Source of the DNA: Phreatobacter stygius
GTDB lineage: Bacteria; Pseudomonadota; Alphaproteobacteria; Rhizobiales; Phreatobacteraceae
Reading direction: 5' to 3'
DNA: 64,000 bases
NCBI RefSeq assembly: GCF_005144885.1
Contig: NZ_CP039690.1
Location: forward strand, 1,674,001-1,738,000
Position numbers and translations under genes: made by a program. This document shows positions 8,112-15,355 of the stretch, in pieces. Within the stretch, counting starts at the first letter, position 1, and every line of letters starts with the position of its first letter. The notes beneath the pieces are model-generated. The model did no database searches and was not told the DNA's origin. It saw only the letters and a list, made by a program, of their open reading frames with translations.

Positions 8112-8992
8112 CCATGGCGGCGGAACGCGAAACCGCGACGGCGCATGCCATCGCACCGGTCGCCACCAAGGCGCAGCGCTGGCGCAGGCGCTACGGCCTG
8201 GCCGCCATTGGCGCGGCCATCGTGCTCATCTGGGTGGTCATTGCCCTGGTGGCGCCCTGGCTGACGCCCTACAAGCCCGACGCCGTCGACGTCACCAACC
8301 GGCTGCAGGCGCCGTCCTGGCAACATTGGCTCGGCACCGACGTGCTCGGCCGCGACGTGCTGACGCGGCTGCTCTATGGCGCCCGCATCTCGCTCACCAC
8401 CGGCTTCGTCGTGGTGCTGGTCGGCGCGGTCTTCGGCACCCTGGTCGGCGGCTTCGCGGCCTATGCGCGCGGCCGGATCGAGGGCGTCATCATGCGCATC
8501 ACCGACCTCGTCCTGTGTTTCCCGCCGATCATCCTGGCGCTCGCCATCGCCGCCGCGCTCGGCATCGGCACGTTCAACACGATCATTGCCATGCTGGTGG
8601 TCTGGTGGCCGAAATTCGCCCGCCTCGCCCACAGCCTCGTGCTGGTCCAGCGCTCGCAGGAATATGTCGAGGCCGCCATGGTCATTGGCCTCAGTCCGGC
8701 GCGCATCCTGATCCGGCACATCATCCCGAACTCGATCGGGCCGCTGATCGTGCTGGTCACGCTCGATGTCGGCAATGCCATCATCACCTTCGCCGGCCTG
8801 TCCTTCCTCGGCCTCGGCGTGGTGCCGCCGACGCCCGAATGGGGCTCGATGGTCGCCGAGGGCCGCGAGCTGGTGCAGCAATGGTGGGTCGCCGCCTTCC
8901 CCGGCATCGCCATCCTGAGCATCGTGCTCGGTTTCAACTTCCTGGGCGACGGGGTGCGCGACTGGCTCGATCCGCGCGCGAGAAAACGGTGA
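8108..8992 (+). CDS. DppC/OppC-type ABC transporter permease
   Basis: A 294-aa inner-membrane permease. A cytoplasmic N-terminus precedes the first span (AAIGAAIVLIWVVIALVAPW). The family hallmark HWLGTDVLGRDVLTRLLYGA is at about residues 73-92. Later come the EAA-type loop EAAMVIGLSPARILIRHIIP (about 191-210) and a C-terminal DGVRDWLDPRARKR. It is paired with the preceding permease by a 4-base overlap; a second in-frame ATG is at 8114. The two together form the membrane channel. Confidence 0.92.
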   Translation: MTMAAERETATAHAIAPVATKAQRWRRRYGLAAIGAAIVLIWVVIALVAPWLTPYKPDAVDVTNRLQAPSWQHWLGTDVLGRDVLTRLLYGARISLTTGFVVVLVGAVFGTLVGGFAAYARGRIEGVIMRITDLVLCFPPIILALAIAAALGIGTFNTIIAMLVVWWPKFARLAHSLVLVQRSQEYVEAAMVIGLSPARILIRHIIPNSIGPLIVLVTLDVGNAIITFAGLSFLGLGVVPPTPEWGSMVAEGRELVQQWWVAAFPGIAILSIVLGFNFLGDGVRDWLDPRARKR

Positions 8993-9000
8993 GCGGTCCG

Positions 9001-11067
9001 ATGAACATGAGCATCAAGCCACCGGACAGCCAGGTCGTCACGCCGGCCCTCGAGGTCAAGGACCTGCGCACCCAGTTCTTCACCGACGAGGGCGTGGTGA
9101 AAGCCGTCGACGGCGTCAGCTTCACGGTCGCTGCCGGCGATGCCCTCGGCATTGTCGGCGAATCCGGCTCGGGCAAGAGCGTCACGGCGCTCTCCCTGAT
9201 GCGGCTCCTGGACGAACCGAGCCGCATTGTCGGCGGCGAGATTCGCTTCCAGGGCAAGGACGTGCTGAAGGCCTCCGACGAGGAGCTGCGCAACCTGCGC
9301 GGCGACCGCATCGCCATGGTGTTCCAGGACCCCATGACCTCGCTCAATCCGGTGATCAAGATCGCCAAGCAATTGATCGAGACCATGGTGGTTCATGGCC
9401 GCTACACGCCCGAACAGGCCGGCCAGCGGGCGGTCAACCTGCTCGGCCGGATGGGGGTGAGCGCGCCCGAGCGCGCCATCGACAGCTATCCCCACCAGTT
9501 CTCCGGCGGCATGCGCCAGCGTGTCATGCTGGCGCTCGGCATGAGCAATGAACCGGCCTTGCTGATCGCCGACGAGCCGACCACCGCGCTCGATGTCACC
9601 ATCCAGGCGCAGATCCTCGACCTGCTGCGCGAACTGAACCGCGATTTCGGTACGGCGATCGTGCTGATCAGCCACGACCTCGGCGTCATCGCCAGGGTCT
9701 GCACCCGCACCATCGTCATGTATGGCGGCGAGGTGGTCGAGGAGGGCCCGACCGAGGACCTGCTCAAGGACCCGCGCCATCCCTATACCTGGGCGCTGAT
9801 CAACGCCGTGCCGCGCATCGACGAAACGACCTCGGGCGATCGCCGTCTGACCACCATCGAAGGCCAGCCGCCGGACCCCCTGAACATGCCGGCCGGCTGC
9901 CGTTTCGCGCCGCGCTGCCCGTTCCGGGTGGCGCGCTGCGACGAGCATCCCGAGCTCGGCGAGGTTCTGCCCGGCCGCAAGGCCCGCTGCTGGGTGACCC
10001 AGGGCGGCGAGACGCTGGAGCTGAAGCAGCGGGTTGCCGCGGCAGCCGCCGGATCGGCGAGACGCGAAGGGCCGAAACATGACGGCGCGCCGATCCTGAA
10101 GGTGCGTGGCCTGGTCAAGCACTTCGCCTTGCCGAAGAGCGGCTTCTTCCAGCCGCACCGTTATGTCCATGCCGTCGACCATGTCGATCTCGACGTCTGG
10201 CGCGGCGAGACGGTCGGGCTGGTCGGCGAATCCGGTTGCGGCAAGTCGACGCTCGCCAGGGTCGTCACCCGCATCCACCAGCCGGATTCAGGCGAGATCA
10301 GTTTCGACGGCACCGACATCGCACAGGCCAAGCAAAGCCAGATCCGGCCCCTGCGCAAGCGCATGCAGATGGTCTTCCAGGACCCCTATGCCTCGCTCAA
10401 TCCGCGCATGAGCGTCGCCGACATCCTGGGCGAGCCCTTGCGTTTCCACGGCCTGACCACGACCAACGCCGAGACCCGCGAGCGGATCCAGGAACTGCTG
10501 GCCACCGTGGGCTTGAGCCCGAAATCGGCCGAGCGCTTCCCGCATGAGTTTTCCGGCGGCCAGCGCCAGCGCATCTCGATCGCCCGGGCGCTCGCGGTGA
10601 AGCCCGACTTCATTGTCGCCGACGAGCCGATCTCGGCGCTCGACGTCAATATCCAGGCCCAGATCATCAACCTGATGCTCGACCTGCAGGATCGCTTCGG
10701 GCTGACCTATCTGTTCATCGCCCATGACCTGGCGGTGGTGCGCCACATCTCCGACCGGGTCGTCGTGCTCTATCTCGGCAAGGTCATGGAGGTGGCACCC
10801 GCCGATGCGGTCTTCGACCGGCCGCTGCACCCCTATACCCGCTACCTGATCTCGGCGGTGCCGATCCCGGATGCCGCGGTCGAACGCGGCCGGTCGCACC
10901 TGAAACTGACCGGCGAGCCACCGAGCGCCATCGACCCGCCGTCCGGCTGCCGCTTCCGCACCCGCTGCCCGCTGGCCAAGCCGATCTGCGTCAGCGAGCC
11001 GCCGCCGCTCGTCGAACATGCTCCCAACCAATTCGCCGCCTGCCATTTCGCGGGCCAGTTGTCGTGA
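9001..11067 (+). CDS. fused DppD-DppF-type ABC transporter ATP-binding protein
   Basis: A 688-aa protein containing two complete ATPases in one chain. Domain 1 (about residues 15-330) has Walker A GESGSGKS, signature FSGGMRQRV and Walker [13 protein letters not shown]. It ends in the oligopeptide-transporter C-terminal Cys-rich motif ([14 protein letters not shown]). Domain 2 (about 360-685) repeats these: [29 protein letters not shown] and [14 protein letters not shown]. In most Dpp/Opp systems these are two genes. The GTG at 8989 would give a GTGA overlap with the permease gene; ATG 9001 is chosen for its GGTGAG ribosome binding site. Energises the permeases upstream. Confidence 0.92.
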   Translation: MNMSIKPPDSQVVTPALEVKDLRTQFFTDEGVVKAVDGVSFTVAAGDALGIVGESGSGKSVTALSLMRLLDEPSRIVGGEIRFQGKDVLKASDEELRNLRGDRIAMVFQDPMTSLNPVIKIAKQLIETMVVHGRYTPEQAGQRAVNLLGRMGVSAPERAIDSYPHQFSGGMRQRVMLALGMSNEPALLIADEPTTALDVTIQAQILDLLRELNRDFGTAIVLISHDLGVIARVCTRTIVMYGGEVVEEGPTEDLLKDPRHPYTWALINAVPRIDETTSGDRRLTTIEGQPPDPLNMPAGCRFAPRCPFRVARCDEHPELGEVLPGRKARCWVTQGGETLELKQRVAAAAAGSARREGPKHDGAPILKVRGLVKHFALPKSGFFQPHRYVHAVDHVDLDVWRGETVGLVGESGCGKSTLARVVTRIHQPDSGEISFDGTDIAQAKQSQIRPLRKRMQMVFQDPYASLNPRMSVADILGEPLRFHGLTTTNAETRERIQELLATVGLSPKSAERFPHEFSGGQRQRISIARALAVKPDFIVADEPISALDVNIQAQIINLMLDLQDRFGLTYLFIAHDLAVVRHISDRVVVLYLGKVMEVAPADAVFDRPLHPYTRYLISAVPIPDAAVERGRSHLKLTGEPPSAIDPPSGCRFRTRCPLAKPICVSEPPPLVEHAPNQFAACHFAGQLS

Positions 11068-11083
11068 ACATCAGGAGGTTGCC

Positions 11084-12700
11084 GTGCAACGCGTGAGCGC
11101 GGATGAAGCCGTCAAGTTGATCCGCTCCGGCGACACCATCGTCATTGGCGGTTCCGGCGGCGGCCACGCCGTTCCCGAGGCTTTGATGGCCGCCGTCGAG
11201 CGCCGTTTCCTCGCCGAAGGCCTGCCGCGCGACATCACCGCCGTGCATCCCGTCGGCCTCGGCGACGGCGGCTCCAAGGGCGCCAGTCATTTCGCCCATG
11301 AAGGCCTGTTGAAGCGTATCGTCTGCGGCACCTTCGTCAATTCGCCGGCGATTTCCGACATGGCCATCGCCGACAAGGTCGAGGGTTACACCTTGCCGCA
11401 GGGCGCGCTGTCGCAGCTGATGCGCGAGATCGCCGCCGGCCGGCCGGGCCTGATGACCAAGACCGGCCTGCACACTTTCGTCGACCCGCGCCATGGCGGC
11501 GGGCGGCAGAGCCAATGCGCCCCGGAAGGCGTGGTCGAACGGGTCGATTTCCGCGGCGAGGACTACCTGTTCTTCAAGTCCTTCCACATCGATGTCTGTT
11601 TCCTGCGCGGCACCACCGCCGACGAGGACGGCAATATCAGCATGGAGCAGGAAGCCGTCTTCCTGGAAATGCTGTCGGAGGCCCAGGCGACCAAGCGCTG
11701 CGGCGGCCTGGTCATCGCCCAGGTCAAGCGCATCGCCAAGCGCGGCACGCTGCCGCCGAAGTCAGTCAAGATCCCCGGCATCCTGGTCGATCTGGTGGTG
11801 GTCGAGCCGGACCAGTGGCAAACCTACCTGGTCGAATACAGCCCGTCTTATGCCGGCGAGCTGCGCATGCCGCTGTCGGACATTCCGGTGCTGCCGCTCG
11901 ATGCCCGCAAGATCATCGCCCGCCGCGCCGCGCTCGAGTTGTTCCCCGGCGCCATCTGCAATCTCGGCTCGGGCATTTCCACCGGCATCGCCAATGTCGC
12001 GGCGGAAGAAGGCGTGCTCGACGAGGTCTGCCTGACCAATGAGCAGGGCCTGATCGGCGGCGCGCCGGCCTCCGGCGGCGACGCCGGAGCCGCGCGCAAC
12101 TATGCAGCGATCGTCGACCAGCCCTATCAGTTCGACTTCTACGACGGCGGCGGGCTCGACCTCGCCTTCCTGTCCTTTGCCGAGGTCGACGCCTCGGGCA
12201 ATGTCAATGTCAGCCGCTTCGGCGACCGCATCGTCGGTCCCGGCGGCTTCATCAATATCAGCCAGAACGCCAAGACCGTCATCTTCAGCGCCACGTTCAC
12301 CGCCGGCAAATCCGAGCTCGCCTGGGACGACGGCGCCATGCGCATCGTCAAGGACGGGCCGCAGGCCAAGCTCGTCCAGGCGGTCGAGCAGATCACCTAT
12401 AGCGGGCCTTATGGCGCCGAACGCGGGCAACGCGTGCTCTATGTCACCGAACGCGCAGTGTTCCGGCTCGGGCCCGGTGGCGTCGAGTTGATCGAGGTCG
12501 CGCCCGGCGTCGACGTCGAGCGCGACGTCGTCGGCCGCATGCGTTTCCGGCCGATCATCTCGCCCGAGCTGAAGCTGATGGATCCGCGGCTGTTCCGGCC
12601 CGAGCCGCTCGGGCTCGCCGAGCACCTCAGCCGCCGGCCGGGCCGGACCCCGCCGGCCCATCTCGCGACGGCCCCGGCCCACCAGGTGGCGGCGGAATGA
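11084..12700 (+). CDS. family I acyl-CoA:carboxylate CoA-transferase (fused alpha/beta, YdiF/Pct type)
   Basis: A 538-aa CoA-transferase with alpha and beta halves in one chain. The N-terminal SADEAVKLIRSGDTIVIGG opens the alpha half. Further along are GTTADEDGNISMEQEAVF and, in the beta half, VCLTNEQGLIGGAPASGG, whose Glu is the expected thioester-forming residue. The GTG at 11084 follows AGGAGG by 5 bases, which decides the start. It moves CoA between acyl-CoA and a free acid such as acetate or propionate. This suggests that the imported compound is activated as a CoA ester before the MaoC and acyl-CoA dehydrogenase steps. The stop overlaps the next gene (ATGA). Confidence 0.88.
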   Translation: MQRVSADEAVKLIRSGDTIVIGGSGGGHAVPEALMAAVERRFLAEGLPRDITAVHPVGLGDGGSKGASHFAHEGLLKRIVCGTFVNSPAISDMAIADKVEGYTLPQGALSQLMREIAAGRPGLMTKTGLHTFVDPRHGGGRQSQCAPEGVVERVDFRGEDYLFFKSFHIDVCFLRGTTADEDGNISMEQEAVFLEMLSEAQATKRCGGLVIAQVKRIAKRGTLPPKSVKIPGILVDLVVVEPDQWQTYLVEYSPSYAGELRMPLSDIPVLPLDARKIIARRAALELFPGAICNLGSGISTGIANVAAEEGVLDEVCLTNEQGLIGGAPASGGDAGAARNYAAIVDQPYQFDFYDGGGLDLAFLSFAEVDASGNVNVSRFGDRIVGPGGFINISQNAKTVIFSATFTAGKSELAWDDGAMRIVKDGPQAKLVQAVEQITYSGPYGAERGQRVLYVTERAVFRLGPGGVELIEVAPGVDVERDVVGRMRFRPIISPELKLMDPRLFRPEPLGLAEHLSRRPGRTPPAHLATAPAHQVAAE

Positions 12701-13536
12701 CCGTGAACGCCATGACCGATACCTTGAACCGGCAGGTGCTGATCGACGGCGCCACCCGCCTCTATGCCATCATCGGCGACCCGATCGCCCAGGTGAAATC
12801 GCCCGGCGTGTTCAATCCGCGCTTCGCGGCGGCCGGTTTGAACACGGTGAAGATCCCGGTCCATGTCCGGCCCGAGCGGTTCGAGGAGACCGTCCGCGGC
12901 CTGATGGCGATCGGCAATCTCGACGGCATGATGGTGACCGTGCCCTACAAGGCGCGGGTCATTCCGCTCCTCGACCGGGTCCTGCCGATGGCGGCCAAGG
13001 TCGGCGCGGTCAATGCCATCAGGCGCGAACCGGACGGCAGCTGGACCGGCGACATGTTCGACGGCCGCGGCCTGGTGCGCGGCTTGCACGAGCGCGATAT
13101 CAGGCTCGACGGCCGCCGCATCATGCTCATCGGCGCCGGTGGTGGCGGCAGCGCGGTGGCCATTGCGGTCGCCGATGCCGGCGCCGCCGCCTTGACCATT
13201 TTCGACGTCGACCCGGCCAAGGCCGAGGCGCTCGCCGCCCGCGCGGCGAAAGCCTATCCGGCCTGTGCCGTCCGCGCCGGCGCACCGGCGATCGACGGCC
13301 ACGACATGCTGATCAACGCCACCCCGATCGGCATGGCGCCGGGCGACGGTTTTCCGGCGCCGCTCGATGGGCTGACCGCCGACATGCTGGTCGTCGACAT
13401 CATCATGAAGCCGGAGGTCACGCCACTCCTTGCCCATGCGCGAAGCCTCGGCTGCGTCGCCTTCGGCGGGCGGGTCATGCTGGAGGGTCAGGCCGAGGAG
13501 GTCGCGCGCTTTTTCGGCATCGGAGGCAAGCCATGA
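12697..13536 (+). CDS. shikimate/quinate dehydrogenase family protein
   Basis: A 279-aa AroE-fold dehydrogenase. The substrate-binding N-domain contains YAIIGDPIAQVKSP and GMMVTVPYKARV with the catalytic Lys. Next come GAVNAIRRE and GDMFDGRGLVRGL with the Asp of the catalytic pair. The NAD(P) site is IMLIGAGGGGSAVAIAVADA. Its place between a CoA-transferase and a MaoC gene, away from aromatic biosynthesis genes, argues for a catabolic role, perhaps a quinate/shikimate-like or other cyclitol acid. A second ATG (MTDTLNRQ) lies five codons in. Overlaps both neighbours by 4 bases. Confidence 0.86.
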   Translation: MTVNAMTDTLNRQVLIDGATRLYAIIGDPIAQVKSPGVFNPRFAAAGLNTVKIPVHVRPERFEETVRGLMAIGNLDGMMVTVPYKARVIPLLDRVLPMAAKVGAVNAIRREPDGSWTGDMFDGRGLVRGLHERDIRLDGRRIMLIGAGGGGSAVAIAVADAGAAALTIFDVDPAKAEALAARAAKAYPACAVRAGAPAIDGHDMLINATPIGMAPGDGFPAPLDGLTADMLVVDIIMKPEVTPLLAHARSLGCVAFGGRVMLEGQAEEVARFFGIGGKP

Positions 13537-13970
13537 ACACCACCCGTCTCGAGGTCGGCGAAACCGCGACCTTCGCCAAGACCATCACCGAAGCCGACCT
13601 GGTGCTGTTCTCAGGGCTCACCGGCGATTTCGACCCGATCCATGTCAACGAGGACTATGCCCGCAAAACCGTGTTCGGCCGGCGCATCGCCCATGGCGCG
13701 CTGGTCATGGGCCTCCTGTCGACCACCGCCTCGATGATGTCGCGCCGCTCGACCGAACGCGGCTCGACCGGCGTCTCGGTGTCACTCGGCTACGACCGGA
13801 TCCGCTTCCTGAAACCGGTGTTCATTCAGGACACGCTGACCGCCCGCTACACCATCGAGGAGATCGACGAGGCGCAGGGCCGCAGCCGCTCCAGGGTCGA
13901 GGTTCTCAACCAGGACGGCGAGCTCTGCCTGGTCGGCACCCACATCATGAAATGGGTCAAGGCGGGCTGA
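13533..13970 (+). CDS. MaoC-like (R)-specific enoyl-CoA hydratase
   Basis: A 145-aa single hot-dog domain. The hydratase motif is GDFDPIHVNEDYARKTVFGR followed by IAHGALVMGL, giving the catalytic Asp and His (Asp-x4-His) at about residues 31-36. Size matches PhaJ/MaoC proteins. It is coupled by ATGA to the shikimate-dehydrogenase-like gene and lies 85 bp before the acyl-CoA dehydrogenase. It probably hydrates the enoyl-CoA product of that enzyme. Acyl chain unknown. Confidence 0.88.
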   Translation: MNTTRLEVGETATFAKTITEADLVLFSGLTGDFDPIHVNEDYARKTVFGRRIAHGALVMGLLSTTASMMSRRSTERGSTGVSVSLGYDRIRFLKPVFIQDTLTARYTIEEIDEAQGRSRSRVEVLNQDGELCLVGTHIMKWVKAG

Positions 13971-14055
13971 GCGACCCTGCGGCGGATGCCCCGTCGCTTG
14001 CCCATTGGTTGGCCGTCCTTTGAGGCCTCCTCTCGCACGTTGAAAGCCCCTCACC

Positions 14056-15201
14056 ATGCCGCTCTCCGAAACCCATCAAGAAATCCGCCGCACCGCCCGT
14101 CGCTTCGCCAACGAGGTCATTCGCCCGCAGGCCGAGGCACTGGATCGCGACGAGACCTTTCCGCGCGACATCTACCGGCAGATGGGCGAGCTCGGCCTGT
14201 TCGGCATCACCGCGCCGGCCGAGCTCGGCGGCGCCGGGCTCGACGCCCTGGCCTATGCCCTGGTCATGGAGGAATTGTCGCGCGGTTATGCCTCGGTCGC
14301 CGACCAGTGTGGCCTCTATGAGCTGATCGCCACGCTGCTGTCGGTGCACGGCACGCCGGACCAGCAGGCGAAATGGCTCGGGCGCCTGCTGCGGGCCGAT
14401 TTCAGGCCGGCCTATTGCATCACCGAAGCGGAAGCCGGCACCGACGTGTCGGGCATCAAGACCACGGCCGAGCGCACCCCGACCGGCTGGCGGCTCACCG
14501 GTTCCAAGCTCTGGATCCACAATGCGCCGGTTGCCGATGTCGGTTTCGTGCTGGCCCGCACCGACAAGGCCGCGGGAAAACGCGGCATGAGCATCTTCAT
14601 TGTCGAGCTCGACCGGCCCGGCGTCTCGCGCGGGCCGAAAGAGCACAAGATGGGCCAGCGCGCCTCGCAGGTCGGCGGGCTGCAGTTCGACGCTGTCGAG
14701 TTGCCGGCCGATGCCATGCTCGGCGCCGAAGGCCGCGGTTTCCACATCATGATGAGCGCGCTCGACAAGGGCCGGGTCGGCATCGCCGCCCTTGCCGTCG
14801 GCATTGCCCAGGCCGGCCTCGAGGCCGCCCTCGATTATGCCAAGACGCGCCGCCAGTTCGGCCAGGCGGTGGCCGAGTTCCAGGGCCTGCAATGGATGCT
14901 GGCCGACATGGCCAAGGAGATCACCGCCGCCCGGCTCCTGGTTCACAACGCCGCCGAAGCTTTGGAAACCGGCCGGTCGGCGACGATCTACTGCTCCATG
15001 GCCAAATGTTTTGCCGGCGACATGGCGGTGGCCCAGACCGCCAATGCCGTGCAGATCTTCGGCGGCAGCGGCTATATCAGGGGTTTCGAGGTCGAGCGGC
15101 TCTATCGCGACGCCAAGATCACCCAGATCTACGAGGGCACCAACCAGATCCAGCGCTCGATCATCGCCCGCGAGCTGCTGAGCCACGGCGTGCCCGGCTG
15201 A
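14056..15201 (+). CDS. acyl-CoA dehydrogenase
   Basis: A 381-aa FAD-dependent dehydrogenase of normal length. [20 protein letters not shown] (about residues 122-141) and [11 protein letters not shown] belong to the middle beta domain. [15 protein letters not shown] and the C-terminal [20 protein letters not shown] bind FAD and substrate. [20 protein letters not shown] contains the catalytic Glu of YEGTNQ. It is last in the plus-strand operon starting at 6940. It introduces a double bond alpha-beta to the CoA ester; MaoC would act next. Confidence 0.93.
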   Translation: MPLSETHQEIRRTARRFANEVIRPQAEALDRDETFPRDIYRQMGELGLFGITAPAELGGAGLDALAYALVMEELSRGYASVADQCGLYELIATLLSVHGTPDQQAKWLGRLLRADFRPAYCITEAEAGTDVSGIKTTAERTPTGWRLTGSKLWIHNAPVADVGFVLARTDKAAGKRGMSIFIVELDRPGVSRGPKEHKMGQRASQVGGLQFDAVELPADAMLGAEGRGFHIMMSALDKGRVGIAALAVGIAQAGLEAALDYAKTRRQFGQAVAEFQGLQWMLADMAKEITAARLLVHNAAEALETGRSATIYCSMAKCFAGDMAVAQTANAVQIFGGSGYIRGFEVERLYRDAKITQIYEGTNQIQRSIIARELLSHGVPG

Positions 15202-15321
15202 AGCCCAGGGATCTTTGCCGGGGCGAGCCCGGTTGATCCGCATTGCGCATCCGCCAGCGGCATCTCACACCAGCCATGTCCTCACGGACAGTTTCCGGGC
15301 AACCGGGTTTGGCAAAGAAAT

Positions 15322-15347
15322 GCGGCGCCGCCCGAAGGCGGCGCCGC
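15322..15347. terminator. strong stem-loop between convergent genes
   Basis: A perfect 11-bp GC stem (15322-15332 with 15337-15347) closes a CGAA loop. Read on the minus strand it is followed by ATTTCTTT, giving an intrinsic terminator 8 bases after the OmpA-family stop. On the plus strand no T-run follows, but it may still end the acyl-CoA dehydrogenase transcript. Confidence 0.75.
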
Positions 15348-15355
15348 TGATCTCG

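Noticed and set aside
12697-13536. Biosynthetic shikimate dehydrogenase (aroE)
   Set aside because: It is coupled to CoA-transferase and MaoC genes in a catabolic operon; the fold is right but the biosynthetic role is not supported.
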